Positions 48,559-57,372 of a DNA stretch of 64,000 bases are shown here, piece after piece. The notes under the pieces are model-generated. The model saw only the letters and a program-made list of their open reading frames with translations, was not told where the DNA came from and searched no databases. The DNA is from Spongisporangium articulatum. GTDB taxonomy: Bacteria > Actinomycetota > Actinomycetes > Actinomycetales > Kineosporiaceae. Position 1 is the first letter of the stretch. Every line of letters starts with the position of its first letter. A program made the translations under genes and the position numbers. Where the stretch lies: positions 248,001 through 312,000 of the forward strand of contig NZ_JBITLV010000005.1 in assembly GCF_044465595.1 (NCBI RefSeq), read 5' to 3'.

Positions 48559-49953
48559 GTGCATCCCGGCCCACCCCAGAGCGGCGCGTCAGCCCGCCCG
48601 CCGATCGGTCCCGGGTTCACCCCGAAGACCGGCTCGGCGGCCGGTCGCGCGTTGCGGGCCACCGGGCGCGGCCTGAGCGCGGCCGGAAGGGCCACCGGCC
48701 GCGGCTTCCGGGACGTCGTGAACGCCCGCGGGGCCGGCGAGTCGGGCCTGGGCCGGATGACCTACCTGCACCTCGCGGCCACCGTCGCCGACACGCTCGT
48801 GGTCACCGCACTGGCCGGCACGATCTTCTTCTCCGTCACCACCGACGCGGCCCGCGGGCGGGTGGCGCTCTCCCTGGCCGTGACCGTCGTCCCGTTCGCG
48901 CTGCTGGCCCCGCTGATCGGGCCGCTGCTCGACCGCGCCCCGCACGGGCGCCGGTACGCGCTGGCCGCCTCGATGGTGGTCCGCGCGTTCCTGGCCTGGG
49001 TGATGGCCGGCGGCGTGAACGACACCGGGGTCGACATCGGCTTCTACCTCGCCGCGTGCGGATTCCTGGTCTGCCAGAAGGTGTACCTGGTGACCCGGGC
49101 GGCCGCCGTGCCGAGCGTGCTGCCGGCCGGGACCGAACTCGTGGCCGCCAACGCCCGGCTGTCGCTGTCGGGGGTGGTGGCGATGATCGTGGCCGCCCCG
49201 CTGGGCGCCGGGCTGACCGCCACCGCCGGACCGACCTGGACGCTGCGCCTCGCCTTCGCCGTGTTCGCCGGCGGCACCGCGCTCGCGCTGATGCTGCCCG
49301 CCTGGGTGGACGCCCCCCGGGGCCCCGGCGAGCCGGCCGCCGGACGCGCGGACGACGTCCCCCCGACCCGGCCGATGGCGGCCGGGCCCGCCCGGCGCGG
49401 GCTCGGCCACAGGGGGACGACGGCCCTGCGCGGCAACGCGGCCCTGCGCGCCTTCACCGGATTCCTCACGCTCTTCCTGGCCTTCCGACTGCGCACCGAC
49501 CCACTCGGCGGGCTCAGCCCGGGGACGTCGGTCGCGCTGGTGATCGCCGTGTTCGGCGTGGGCAACGGCCTGGGGACGGCGGTCGGCGGGCTGCTGCGCC
49601 GGGTGCGGCCGGACGTCGTGGTCGTGGTGGCCACCGGCGTGGCCGCCGCGGTCTGCGGGGTGGCCGCCGTGTTCTACGGGACGGCGACCGTGGTGGCCGG
49701 TGCGTTCGCCGCCGGTCTGGCCCAGGGGCTGGCCAAACTGTGCCTGGACGCGCTGATCCAGTCGGACGTGCCCGAGTCGGTACGCACGGGGGCGTTCGCC
49801 CGGTCGGAGACGGTGCTCCAGCTGGCCTGGGTCGCCGGCGGCGGGGTGGGCCTGGTCGCGCCGCTGCCCGGGCCCTGGGGGCTGGGCCTCGGGGCGTTAC
49901 TGGTGGCCATCGCCGTCACCGCGACGGTCCGCTCGAGCCGACGCGCCACATAA
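48559..49953 (+). CDS. MFS-like multi-pass transporter
   Basis: This 464-aa protein has a cytosolic N-terminus (about 65 residues, Gly/Arg-rich) followed by about 11-12 hydrophobic segments, e.g. LHLAATVADTLVVTALAGTI, VVPFALLAPLIGPLLDRAPH and ALVIAVFGVGNGLGTAVGGL. PLIGPLLDRAPHGRR resembles the MFS motif A loop between helices 2 and 3. The substrate is unknown; related actinobacterial carriers are drug or metabolite exporters. The GTG at 48559 is chosen just beyond the upstream hairpin. No partner gene is adjacent. Confidence 0.78.
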   Translation: MHPGPPQSGASARPPIGPGFTPKTGSAAGRALRATGRGLSAAGRATGRGFRDVVNARGAGESGLGRMTYLHLAATVADTLVVTALAGTIFFSVTTDAARGRVALSLAVTVVPFALLAPLIGPLLDRAPHGRRYALAASMVVRAFLAWVMAGGVNDTGVDIGFYLAACGFLVCQKVYLVTRAAAVPSVLPAGTELVAANARLSLSGVVAMIVAAPLGAGLTATAGPTWTLRLAFAVFAGGTALALMLPAWVDAPRGPGEPAAGRADDVPPTRPMAAGPARRGLGHRGTTALRGNAALRAFTGFLTLFLAFRLRTDPLGGLSPGTSVALVIAVFGVGNGLGTAVGGLLRRVRPDVVVVVATGVAAAVCGVAAVFYGTATVVAGAFAAGLAQGLAKLCLDALIQSDVPESVRTGAFARSETVLQLAWVAGGGVGLVAPLPGPWGLGLGALLVAIAVTATVRSSRRAT

Positions 49954-50062
49954 CCCGAGCAAATCTCCTAACCCCCTGTCGCCGCCCCGCGTGGGAATGC
50001 AGAATCGACTCCCTGTGCGACCGCTGTGGTCGCCGAGGACCACCTCCGGGGGAAGGAAAGTC

Positions 50063-50977
50063 ATGGACGACCAGGGCGGTTACACGCCGCGGAGCACTCC
50101 GAGCGGTTCGGGCGGGCAGGACCCGTACACGCAGGCCACCGACCCCTATGCGCCGCGCGACCCGTTCGCGCGCCCCGCTGAGCAGCCCGAGCCGTACGCG
50201 CAGCCGCAGTACGGCCAGCCCTACGCGGCCCCGGGGGCGCCTCCGGCCCAGGAGACCGGGCCGGCGAACGGGCCGACGACCGGGCCGACCGGGCCGCAGT
50301 ACGGCCAGCCGGCCCAGCCGTACGCGCAGCAGTACGGCTACGCCCCGGCGTACGCGCAGCCCGGGGGCGACCCGGGCCGCAGCGGCTTCGCGATCGCGGC
50401 GCTGGTGTTCGGCATCATCGGCGGCGTACTGCTCTCCGTGATCTTCGCGATCGTGGCCCTGCGCGACATCAAGCGCACCGGCAAGCGGGGCCGCGGCATG
50501 GCCATCGCCGGTCTCGTGCTCAGCGGGTTGTACGTGCTGGCCTTCGCCGGACTGATCGCCTACGTGGCCTCGACCAGCGCGACCCGCGCGGACGACGGCA
50601 CCGTCACCGACCCGGGTTCGATCGGCGTCCTGGACCTGAAGGTCGGCGACTGCCTGAAGTCGTTCGGCGAGGGCACGGTGACGTCGCTGGACGCCATCCC
50701 CTGTTCCCAGCCGCACGGCGCGCAGGCGGTGCTGGAGTTCGAGTTCGACCGCACCAAGTACCCGAGCACGTACGTCTACGCCGGCGACGCGAAGGTCGCG
50801 GGAGCGGCGCAGAAGGGGTGCCTGAAGCGGCTTCCGCAGTCGATCCTGCAGGACGACAGCATCGGTCTGTCCTTCCTGTACCCGGTCAAGGAGACCTGGG
50901 ACACCGGCGACCGCAAGGTCACGTGCCTGGTCACCTCGGGCGACGACGGGGTCCCGCTGACCAAGTCGTACGTGTAG
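50063..50977 (+). CDS. DUF4190 membrane protein with C-terminal septum-formation domain
   Basis: A Pro/Gln/Tyr-rich cytosolic head (repeats such as PYAQPQYGQPYA) leads to two membrane helices of the DUF4190 type (FAIAALVFGIIGGVLLSVIF and AIAGLVLSGLYVLAFAGLIA). The extracytoplasmic domain, LKVGDCLKSFGEGTVTSLDA, then CSQPHGAQAVLEFEF, matches the Septum_form domain with cysteines in GDCL, PCSQ and KGCL, and a fourth in VTCLV. It may act in cell-wall or division-site functions. GGGGGAAGGAA precedes the ATG at 50063. Its stop abuts the convergent bluB stop. Confidence 0.85.
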   Translation: MDDQGGYTPRSTPSGSGGQDPYTQATDPYAPRDPFARPAEQPEPYAQPQYGQPYAAPGAPPAQETGPANGPTTGPTGPQYGQPAQPYAQQYGYAPAYAQPGGDPGRSGFAIAALVFGIIGGVLLSVIFAIVALRDIKRTGKRGRGMAIAGLVLSGLYVLAFAGLIAYVASTSATRADDGTVTDPGSIGVLDLKVGDCLKSFGEGTVTSLDAIPCSQPHGAQAVLEFEFDRTKYPSTYVYAGDAKVAGAAQKGCLKRLPQSILQDDSIGLSFLYPVKETWDTGDRKVTCLVTSGDDGVPLTKSYV

Positions 50978-51604
50978 TCACCAGCCGTCGGTGTGCAGCG
51001 CCTCCGCCAGCGGGCGGCGGCGCCGCCACCCGTGCCGTTCGAGGTCGGGCACGGCCTCCAGGTGGGTGACCGGCCCCAGGCACAGCCACGCCACGGGCCG
51101 CAGGCCGTCGGGGAGGCCCAGCAGTCCGCTCAGGAACGGCTCGCGGTAGAACGAGACCCAGCCGACGCCCAGACCTTCCGCCGTGGCCGCCAGCCACAGG
51201 TTCTGGATGGCCAGGCAGGTCGAGTACAGCCCGGCGTCGGCGATCGCGTGGCGGCCGAGCACCGCCGGGCCACCGCGTGCGGCGTCGTAGGTGACGACGA
51301 CCGACAGGGTCGACTCGAGCACGCCGTCGATCTTGATCCGCGAGAAGCGTTCCGCCGCCTCGGCGTCCAGGGTCGCGGCGAACGTGTCGCGTTCGGTCTG
51401 CACGTGCTCGTAGAACGCCTTGCGCAGCGTGTCGTCCCGGACGAGCACGAAGTCCCACGGCTGCGACAGCCCGACGCTGGGCGCCGCATGGGCCGCCTCG
51501 AGGACCCGCAGCAGGACGTCGTCCGGCAGGTCCCCGCCGGTGAACTGGCCGCGCACGTCGCGGCGGGCGTGGATCGTCTCGTACAGTCCGGCGAACTCGC
51601 TCAC
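50978..51604 (-). CDS. bluB: 5,6-dimethylbenzimidazole synthase BluB
   Basis: This 208-aa nitroreductase-fold protein uses FMN and O2 to break down the cofactor into 5,6-dimethylbenzimidazole, the lower ligand of cobalamin. Diagnostic segments are IHARRDVRGQF at the FMN phosphate, VLEAAHAAPSVGLSQPWDFV, GVGWVSFYREPFLSGLLGLP and PVAWLCLGPVT. Length fits BluB rather than NAD(P)H nitroreductases. The GTG at 51604 overlaps the stop of the upstream deaminase gene (GTGA), so the two are coupled. Confidence 0.9.
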   Translation of the reverse strand: MSEFAGLYETIHARRDVRGQFTGGDLPDDVLLRVLEAAHAAPSVGLSQPWDFVLVRDDTLRKAFYEHVQTERDTFAATLDAEAAERFSRIKIDGVLESTLSVVVTYDAARGGPAVLGRHAIADAGLYSTCLAIQNLWLAATAEGLGVGWVSFYREPFLSGLLGLPDGLRPVAWLCLGPVTHLEAVPDLERHGWRRRRPLAEALHTDGW

Positions 51605-52644
51605 GCGGTCAGACCAGCCGTGTACGAGTCGATCTCGGCCAGCAACGCGCGCTTTCCGGCGTCGCCGAGGAACGACGCCCGGACGGCGGCCCGGGCGAGG
51701 TCGGCCACCCCGGCGGTGTCGAGCCCGAGCAGCTGGGCGGCCACCTCGTAGTCGTGGTTCAGCGTGGTCGAGAACATCGGCGGGTCGTCGGAGTTGATCG
51801 TCACCGGGACGCCCGCGGCGACCAGGGTGGGCAGCGGGTGCTCCTCGATCGAGGCGACGGCGCGGGTGCACACGTTCGACGTCGGGCACACCTCGAGGGT
51901 GATGCCGCGTTCGGCCAGGTGAGCCATCAGGGCCGGATCCTGCGCGGCGGCGATCCCGTGCCCGATCCGCTCGGCACCCAGGTGGTTCAGCGCGTCCCAG
52001 ATCGTCTGCGAACCGGTGGTCTCCCCGGCGTGCGGAACGCTGCGCAGCCCGGCGGCGCGGGCCGCCTCGAAGTGGGGGGCGAACTGCGGCCGCGGGACGC
52101 CGATCTCCGGGCCGCCCAGCCCGAAGCTGACCAGGCCGTCGGGCCGCAGCCGCAGGGCGGCGTCCAGCGTGACGTCCGCGGCCGGGATGCCGGACTCCCC
52201 CGGGATGTCGAAGCACCACACCAGCTCGACGCCGAAGTCGGTGCGGGCCCGGCGCCGCGCGTCCTCGATCACCTCGACGAACGTCTCGGCGGACAGGTCC
52301 CGCCGCGTCTGGTTGTACGGCGAGCAGGTCAGCTCGGCGTAACGGATGTTCTGCCCGGCCATCTCGCGCGCGACCTCGTAGGTCAGCGTCCACAGGTCCT
52401 CGGGGGTGCGGACCAGGTCGGAGACGGCCAGGTAGACCTCGATGAAGTGGGCGAAGTCGGTGAACGTGAAGTACTCGGCCAGCTTCGCCTCGTCGGCCGG
52501 GACGGGGGTGTCGCCCTCGTGCCGGGCGGCCAGCTCGGCCACGATCCGGGGCGAGGCCGAGCCGACGTGGTGGACGTGCAGCTCCGCCTTGGGCAGGCCG
52601 GCCACGAAGGCGCTCAGGTCCGTAGAAAACGCGTGAACAGGCAC
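51601..52644 (-). CDS. Adenosine-deaminase-family protein, probably aminodeoxyfutalosine deaminase
   Basis: This 347-aa TIM-barrel hydrolase has the zinc HxH at H23/H25 in KAELHVHHVGSASPRIVAEL, HAGETTGSQTIWD with the catalytic His-Glu, GHGIAAAQDP, and VTINSDDPPMF with the metal Asp. HVHHVGS in place of the usual HxHLDG, and YAELTCSPYN, agree with the actinobacterial branch that includes the S. coelicolor 6-amino-6-deoxyfutalosine deaminase (futalosine menaquinone pathway) as I recall it. Plain adenosine deaminase is the alternative. It is coupled to bluB, so both may serve cofactor biosynthesis. GTG start. Confidence 0.8.
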   Translation of the reverse strand: MPVHAFSTDLSAFVAGLPKAELHVHHVGSASPRIVAELAARHEGDTPVPADEAKLAEYFTFTDFAHFIEVYLAVSDLVRTPEDLWTLTYEVAREMAGQNIRYAELTCSPYNQTRRDLSAETFVEVIEDARRRARTDFGVELVWCFDIPGESGIPAADVTLDAALRLRPDGLVSFGLGGPEIGVPRPQFAPHFEAARAAGLRSVPHAGETTGSQTIWDALNHLGAERIGHGIAAAQDPALMAHLAERGITLEVCPTSNVCTRAVASIEEHPLPTLVAAGVPVTINSDDPPMFSTTLNHDYEVAAQLLGLDTAGVADLARAAVRASFLGDAGKRALLAEIDSYTAGLTA

Positions 52645-52710
52645 GGCGGAACCGTAGCGATGCCGTGAACGCCCCTCCCGCGGGGCCCCGCGCGGAGGTC
52701 TGCTCGGGAC

Positions 52711-52794
52711 GTGACCGATCTGATCTTCCTGTCGCTGACCATCGCCCTGACCGGCCTCCTGCTGCTGGTCGTCCGCGGGGCGGAGCGGCTGTGA
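52711..52794 (+). CDS. 27-aa membrane peptide preceding kdpF
   Basis: This GTG-initiated peptide is MTDLIFLSLTIALTGLLLLV, ending with Arg/Glu residues (RGAERL). It is a single membrane helix with a short positively charged end, the same size and build as KdpF. Its stop overlaps the kdpF start (GTGA), so it heads the kdp operon. Similar unlabelled peptides precede kdpF in some actinomycetes as far as I recall. It may be a second small Kdp subunit or a leader peptide; neither is shown. Confidence 0.65.
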   Translation: MTDLIFLSLTIALTGLLLLVVRGAERL

Positions 52795-52880
52795 CCGCCG
52801 AGAACGCCGCCGCCCTCGTGATCGCCACCGGGCTGCTGGTGCTGCTCGTCGTGGCCCTGATCTTCCCTGAGAGGTTCTGA
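52791..52880 (+). CDS. kdpF: KdpF, small stabilising subunit of the Kdp K+ pump
   Basis: This 29-aa single-helix peptide, with core LVIATGLLVLLVVALIFPER, has the typical Phe/Pro/Glu/Arg-Phe end of actinobacterial KdpF. It sits against KdpA and stabilises the KdpABC complex in the membrane. The GTG overlaps the previous stop, and its own TGA shares one base with the kdpA ATG (TGATG). Confidence 0.88.
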   Translation: MTAENAAALVIATGLLVLLVVALIFPERF

Positions 52881-54547
52881 TGTCGCAGTCCCTCGCGGGA
52901 GCGTTGTTCGTGCTCTCGCTGATCGCCGCCCTGGTGCTGGTGCACCGGCCGTTCGGCGACTACCTGTACCGCGTCGTCGAACCCGGGACCCGGCGTCACA
53001 CCCGTCCCGAGCGACTCGTGTACCGGCTGGTGGGCGTCGACCCCGAGGCCGAACAGACGTGGGGCGTGTACGCGCGCAGCGTCGTCCTGTTCTCGGCGGT
53101 GGGCGTGGTCTTCCTCTACGCCTTCCTCCGACTGCAGGACCGCCTGTGGCTCAGCCTCGGGTTCGACGCGATGAAACCGGACCAGGCCTGGAACACCGCG
53201 GTCAGCTTCGTGACCAACACGAACTGGCAGTCGTACTCGGGCGAGTCGGCGACCGGTCACCTCGTGCAGGCCGCCGGCCTGGCGGTGCAGAACTTCGTCT
53301 CCGCGGCCGTCGGCATCGCCGTCGCCGTCGCACTGGTCCGCGGCTTCGCCCGCAGCGGCACCGACCGGCTGGGCAACTTCTGGGTCGACCTGACCCGCGT
53401 CGTGCTGCGGGTCCTGCTACCGCTGAGCGTGGCTGTCGCGCTGGCCCTGATCGCCGGCGGGGTGATCCAGAATCTCTCCGCCGGAACGGATGTCACGACG
53501 ATCGCCGGGGGCGCCCAGCACCTGACCGGTGGCCCGGTCGCAAGCCAGGAGGCGATCAAGGAGCTCGGCACCAACGGTGGCGGCTTCTACAACGCCAACA
53601 GCGCCCACCCGTTCGAGAACCCGACCGCGTGGACCAACTGGGTGCAGGTCTTCCTGCTCCTCCTGATCCCGTTCAGCCTCCCCCGGATGTTCGGCCGGAT
53701 GGTGGGCGACCGCCGCCAGGGCTACGCGATCGCCGCCGTGATGGCGACGCTGGCGGTGGCCGGCGTCGTGGCGCTCAACGTCGCCCAGCTGCACGCGGGC
53801 GGCACGGTGCCCGAGGCGGTCGGCGCGGCGACGGAGGGCACCGAGGCCCGGTTCGGCGTCAGCCAGTCCGCGACCTTCGCCGCCGCCACGACCCTCACGT
53901 CGACCGGGGCCGTCGACTCCTTCCACGACTCGTACACGTCGCTGGGCGGCGGGGTCGCCCTGGTCGACATGATGCTGGGCGAGATCGCCCCCGGCGGGAC
54001 GGGTTCCGGGCTGTACGGGCTGCTCGTCCTGGCCGTCATCACGGTCTTCGTGGCCGGCCTGATGGTCGGGCGCACGCCGGAGTACCTCGGTAAGAAGATC
54101 CGCGGCCGGGAGATGACCTTCGCGTCGCTGTACCTGCTGACCACCCCGGCGCTGCTGCTGATCGGCACGGCGTCGGCGATGGCCCTGCGCACGGCGCGTG
54201 ACTCGATGCTCAATGCTGAGGCGCACGGCTTCTCGGAGGTGCTCTACGCCTACACGTCGGCGGCCAACAACAACGGCTCGGCGTTCGCCGGGATCTCCGC
54301 GAACACCCCCTGGTACAACACGTCCCTCGGCGTCGTGATGCTGCTCGGCCGGCTGCTGCCCGTCGTCCTCGTGCTGGCGCTGGCCGGTTCCCTGGCCCGA
54401 CAGAAGCCCGTCCCCGCCTCCGCCGGGACGCTGCGTACCTACCAGCCGCTCTTCGTGGGGATGGTCACCGGCGTCGCCGTGATCGTCGTGGCCCTGACCT
54501 TCCTGCCGGCCCTGGCGCTCGGCCCGCTCGCTGAAGGAGTGTCCTGA
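52880..54547 (+). CDS. kdpA: Potassium-transporting ATPase, KdpA (K+-binding channel subunit)
   Basis: This 555-aa protein has about ten membrane helices. Selectivity-filter regions are visible as VTNTNWQSYSGE, KELGTNGGGFYNANSAHPFE and later AAANNNGSAFAGISANT-type sequence (SAANNNGSAFAGISANTPWY). It forms the high-affinity K+ channel-like pathway of the pump. The gene is joined to kdpF and kdpB by one-base overlaps. Confidence 0.97.
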   Translation: MSQSLAGALFVLSLIAALVLVHRPFGDYLYRVVEPGTRRHTRPERLVYRLVGVDPEAEQTWGVYARSVVLFSAVGVVFLYAFLRLQDRLWLSLGFDAMKPDQAWNTAVSFVTNTNWQSYSGESATGHLVQAAGLAVQNFVSAAVGIAVAVALVRGFARSGTDRLGNFWVDLTRVVLRVLLPLSVAVALALIAGGVIQNLSAGTDVTTIAGGAQHLTGGPVASQEAIKELGTNGGGFYNANSAHPFENPTAWTNWVQVFLLLLIPFSLPRMFGRMVGDRRQGYAIAAVMATLAVAGVVALNVAQLHAGGTVPEAVGAATEGTEARFGVSQSATFAAATTLTSTGAVDSFHDSYTSLGGGVALVDMMLGEIAPGGTGSGLYGLLVLAVITVFVAGLMVGRTPEYLGKKIRGREMTFASLYLLTTPALLLIGTASAMALRTARDSMLNAEAHGFSEVLYAYTSAANNNGSAFAGISANTPWYNTSLGVVMLLGRLLPVVLVLALAGSLARQKPVPASAGTLRTYQPLFVGMVTGVAVIVVALTFLPALALGPLAEGVS

Positions 54548-56679
54548 TGAGCATCACGAGTCTCGAACCGCCGCAGGCGGTTCCGGCCCCGACGCCGCAC
54601 CCGTCGTCCGCGCGGGCCGGCCTGTTCGACCCGCGCCAGCTGGCCCGCTCGCTGCCCGACGCGCTGGTCAAACTCGACCCGAGGACCTTGTGGCGCAACC
54701 CGGTCATGTTCATCGTCGAGGTCGGTTCGGTGTTCAGCACCGTGCTGGCGATCGCCGACCCCAGCGTCTTCGCCTGGCTCACCACGGCCTGGCTGTGGCT
54801 GACCGTCCTGTTCGCCAACCTGGCCGAGGCGGTGGCCGAGGGCCGTGGCAAGGCCCAGGCCGCCACGCTGCGCAACACCCGGCGCACGACGGTCGCCCGC
54901 CGGATCCGCGCCGAGGCGGGCGAGGAACGCGTCCCGGCCACGCAACTGCGGCCGGGTGACGAGGTCGTGGTCGAGGCCGGCGAGGTGATCCCCGGCGACG
55001 GGGACGTGGTGCGGGGCATCGCCAGCGTCGACGAGTCGGCCATCACCGGCGAGTCGGCACCCGTGATCAGGGAGTCCGGCGGCGACCGGAGCGCCGTGAC
55101 CGGTGGCACGAAGGTGCTGTCCGACCGGATCGTCGTGCGGATCACCGCCAAACCCGGCGAGAGCTTCGTGGACCGGATGATCGCCCTGGTCGAGGGCGCC
55201 GACCGGCAGAAGACACCCAACGAGATCGCCCTGAACATCCTGCTGGCGGCCCTCACGATCGTCTTCCTGCTGGCCGTCGCCACCCTGCAGCCGTTGGCGA
55301 TCTACGCGAAGGCGACCCAGGCCGCACCCGACACGCTCGCCCTCGACCGGAACGGGGTGACCGGGATCGTGCTGGTCAGCCTCCTGGTCTGCCTGATCCC
55401 GACCACGATCGGCGCCCTGCTGTCGGCCATCGGCATCGCCGGGATGGACCGGCTGGTCCAGCGCAACGTGCTGGCCATGTCCGGGCGCGCGGTCGAGGCG
55501 GCCGGTGACGTGAACACCCTGCTGCTGGACAAGACCGGCACGGTCACCCTGGGCAACCGGCAGGCCGGCGAATTCGTACCGGTGACCCGGGTTTCCGAGA
55601 CCGATCTGGCCGACGCGGCGCAACTGTCGAGCCTGGCCGACGAGACCCCGGAGGGCCGCTCGATCGTGGTGTTCGCCAAGGAGCGGTTCGGGCTGCGCGA
55701 GCGGCACGCGGGCGAGCTCGAGGGCGCCACCTGGGTGCCGTTCACCGCACAGACCCGGATGTCGGGGGTCGACGTGGGAGGTCGCCAGGTGCGCAAGGGG
55801 GCCGCCGCCGCGGTGATGGCCTGGGTCCGGGCGAACGGCGGCCACCCGTCGTCCGAGGTCGGCCCGATCGTCGACGGCATCAGCGCCGCGGGTGGCACGC
55901 CACTCGTCGTGGCCGAGGTCGGGGCCGACGGCGTCGCCCGGGCGCTCGGCGTCATCCACCTCAAGGACGTCGTCAAACCCGGGATGCGCGAGCGCTTCGA
56001 GCAGATGCGCCGGATGGGCATCCGCACGGTCATGATCACGGGTGACAATCCGCTCACGGCGCGGGCCATCGCGCAGGAGGCGGGCGTCGACGACTTCCTC
56101 GCCGAGGCCACGCCCGAGGACAAGATGGCCCTCATCCGGCGCGAGCAGGAGGGCGGGAAGCTGGTCGCGATGACCGGCGACGGCACCAACGACGCGCCCG
56201 CGCTCGCGCAGGCCGACGTCGGTGTCGCGATGAACACCGGCACCTCGGCCGCCAAGGAGGCCGGGAACATGGTCGACCTCGACTCCGACCCGACGAAGCT
56301 CATCGAGATCGTCGAGATCGGCAAGCAACTGCTCATCACCCGCGGCGCGCTGACCACGTTCTCGATCGCCAACGACATCGCCAAGTACTTCGCGATCATC
56401 CCGGCCATGTTCGTCTCCGTGTACCCGGGCCTGCAGACGCTGAACGTCATGCGGCTGCACAGCCCGACGTCGGCGATCCTGTCGGCCGTCATCTTCAACG
56501 CGCTGGTCATCGTGGCGCTCATCCCCCTGGCCCTGCGCGGCGTCCGGTTCACCCCCGGGGGCGCCGAGGCGATGCTGCGTCGGAACCTGCTGATCTACGG
56601 GGTCGGCGGGGTCGTCGCCCCCTTCGTCGGCATCAAACTCATCGACCTGCTGGTCCAGTTCATCCCGGGAGTCTCGTGA
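54547..56679 (+). CDS. kdpB: Potassium-transporting P-type ATPase, KdpB (catalytic subunit)
   Basis: This 710-aa P-type ATPase has the actuator motif TGES in SAITGESAPVIRES, the phosphorylated Asp D328 in LLLDKTGTVTLGNRQA, the nucleotide domain with RKGAAAAVMAW, and the hinge MTGDGTNDAPALAQADVGVA. The N-terminal LWRNPVMFIVEVGS is family-specific. It hydrolyses ATP to drive K+ through KdpA. All catalytic residues are present. Confidence 0.97.
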   Translation: MSITSLEPPQAVPAPTPHPSSARAGLFDPRQLARSLPDALVKLDPRTLWRNPVMFIVEVGSVFSTVLAIADPSVFAWLTTAWLWLTVLFANLAEAVAEGRGKAQAATLRNTRRTTVARRIRAEAGEERVPATQLRPGDEVVVEAGEVIPGDGDVVRGIASVDESAITGESAPVIRESGGDRSAVTGGTKVLSDRIVVRITAKPGESFVDRMIALVEGADRQKTPNEIALNILLAALTIVFLLAVATLQPLAIYAKATQAAPDTLALDRNGVTGIVLVSLLVCLIPTTIGALLSAIGIAGMDRLVQRNVLAMSGRAVEAAGDVNTLLLDKTGTVTLGNRQAGEFVPVTRVSETDLADAAQLSSLADETPEGRSIVVFAKERFGLRERHAGELEGATWVPFTAQTRMSGVDVGGRQVRKGAAAAVMAWVRANGGHPSSEVGPIVDGISAAGGTPLVVAEVGADGVARALGVIHLKDVVKPGMRERFEQMRRMGIRTVMITGDNPLTARAIAQEAGVDDFLAEATPEDKMALIRREQEGGKLVAMTGDGTNDAPALAQADVGVAMNTGTSAAKEAGNMVDLDSDPTKLIEIVEIGKQLLITRGALTTFSIANDIAKYFAIIPAMFVSVYPGLQTLNVMRLHSPTSAILSAVIFNALVIVALIPLALRGVRFTPGGAEAMLRRNLLIYGVGGVVAPFVGIKLIDLLVQFIPGVS

Positions 56680-57341
56680 TGCTCAGCGTTCGCCGGCCCG
56701 TCGTGGCCCAGACCGTGGCCGGGCTGCGGGCCCTGCTCGTCTTCACCGTGATCTGCGGGATCCTCTACCCGGCGGTCGTTCTCGGCCTCGCGCAGCTGCC
56801 CGGGCTGAAGCCCCGGGCCGACGGCTCGCTGCTCACGGACCACGGGCGGCCGGTCGGCAGCTCGCTGATCGGCCAGTCCTTCACCGACGCCGCCGGGCAG
56901 CCGCTGATGCGGTACTTCCAGTCCCGTCCCAGCGCCGGCGGGTACGACCCCACGGCCAGCGGGGCGTCCAACCTCGGCCCCGAGAGCCCCGACCTGCTCT
57001 CCCAGGTGTGCGCCCGCAGCGCCGCCGTGGGCGCGCTGGAAGGGGTCAGCGGGGCCCGGCCGTACTGCGCCGACGGGGCGGGCACCCGGGCCCGCGGTGG
57101 GGCGCCCGCCGACCCCGCCGTCCCGGCCGATGCGGTGACCGCGAGCGGCAGCGGCCTGGACCCGGACATCAGCCCCGCCTACGCCCGGCTGCAGGAGCGC
57201 CGGGTGGCCGCGGCGCGCGGCCTTCCGGTGGACACCGTCCGCCGGTTGGTGGAGGAGCACACGACCGGGCGCACACTAGGTTTCCTCGGGGAGCCGGTGG
57301 TGAACGTGGTCGAGCTCAACCTGGCCCTCGACCAGCTCTGA
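56679..57341 (+). CDS. kdpC: Potassium-transporting ATPase, KdpC subunit
   Basis: This 220-aa protein has one N-terminal membrane helix (ALLVFTVICGILYPAVVLGL), then GSSLIGQSFTDAAGQPLMRY, YFQSRPSAGGYDPTASGASN, NLGPESPDLL, and DISPAYARLQERRVAAARGL near the end. It assembles with KdpA/B and raises ATP affinity. The ATG at 56679 keeps the TGATG junction used throughout the operon; a GTG three bases earlier is possible. The insertion around residues 120-150 (Ala/Gly/Arg-rich) is longer than in E. coli KdpC. Confidence 0.95.
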   Translation: MLSVRRPVVAQTVAGLRALLVFTVICGILYPAVVLGLAQLPGLKPRADGSLLTDHGRPVGSSLIGQSFTDAAGQPLMRYFQSRPSAGGYDPTASGASNLGPESPDLLSQVCARSAAVGALEGVSGARPYCADGAGTRARGGAPADPAVPADAVTASGSGLDPDISPAYARLQERRVAAARGLPVDTVRRLVEEHTTGRTLGFLGEPVVNVVELNLALDQL

Positions 57342-57347
57342 CTTCTC

Positions 57348-57359
57348 GTGATCATGGAC
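57348..57359 (+). repeat. Copy of the GTGATCATGG motif in the kdpC-kdpD gap
   Basis: The sequence cgtgatcatgga lies in the only untranslated gap inside the kdp locus (31 bases). It shares the core with sites at 31050, 37014 and 43705. Confidence 0.5.
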
Positions 57360-57372
57360 GGTTGGGTGTGAG

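Noticed and set aside
52645..52710. c-di-AMP riboswitch upstream of kdp
   Set aside because: The gap between the deaminase start and the first small peptide is only 66 bases, too short for the element and without its motifs.
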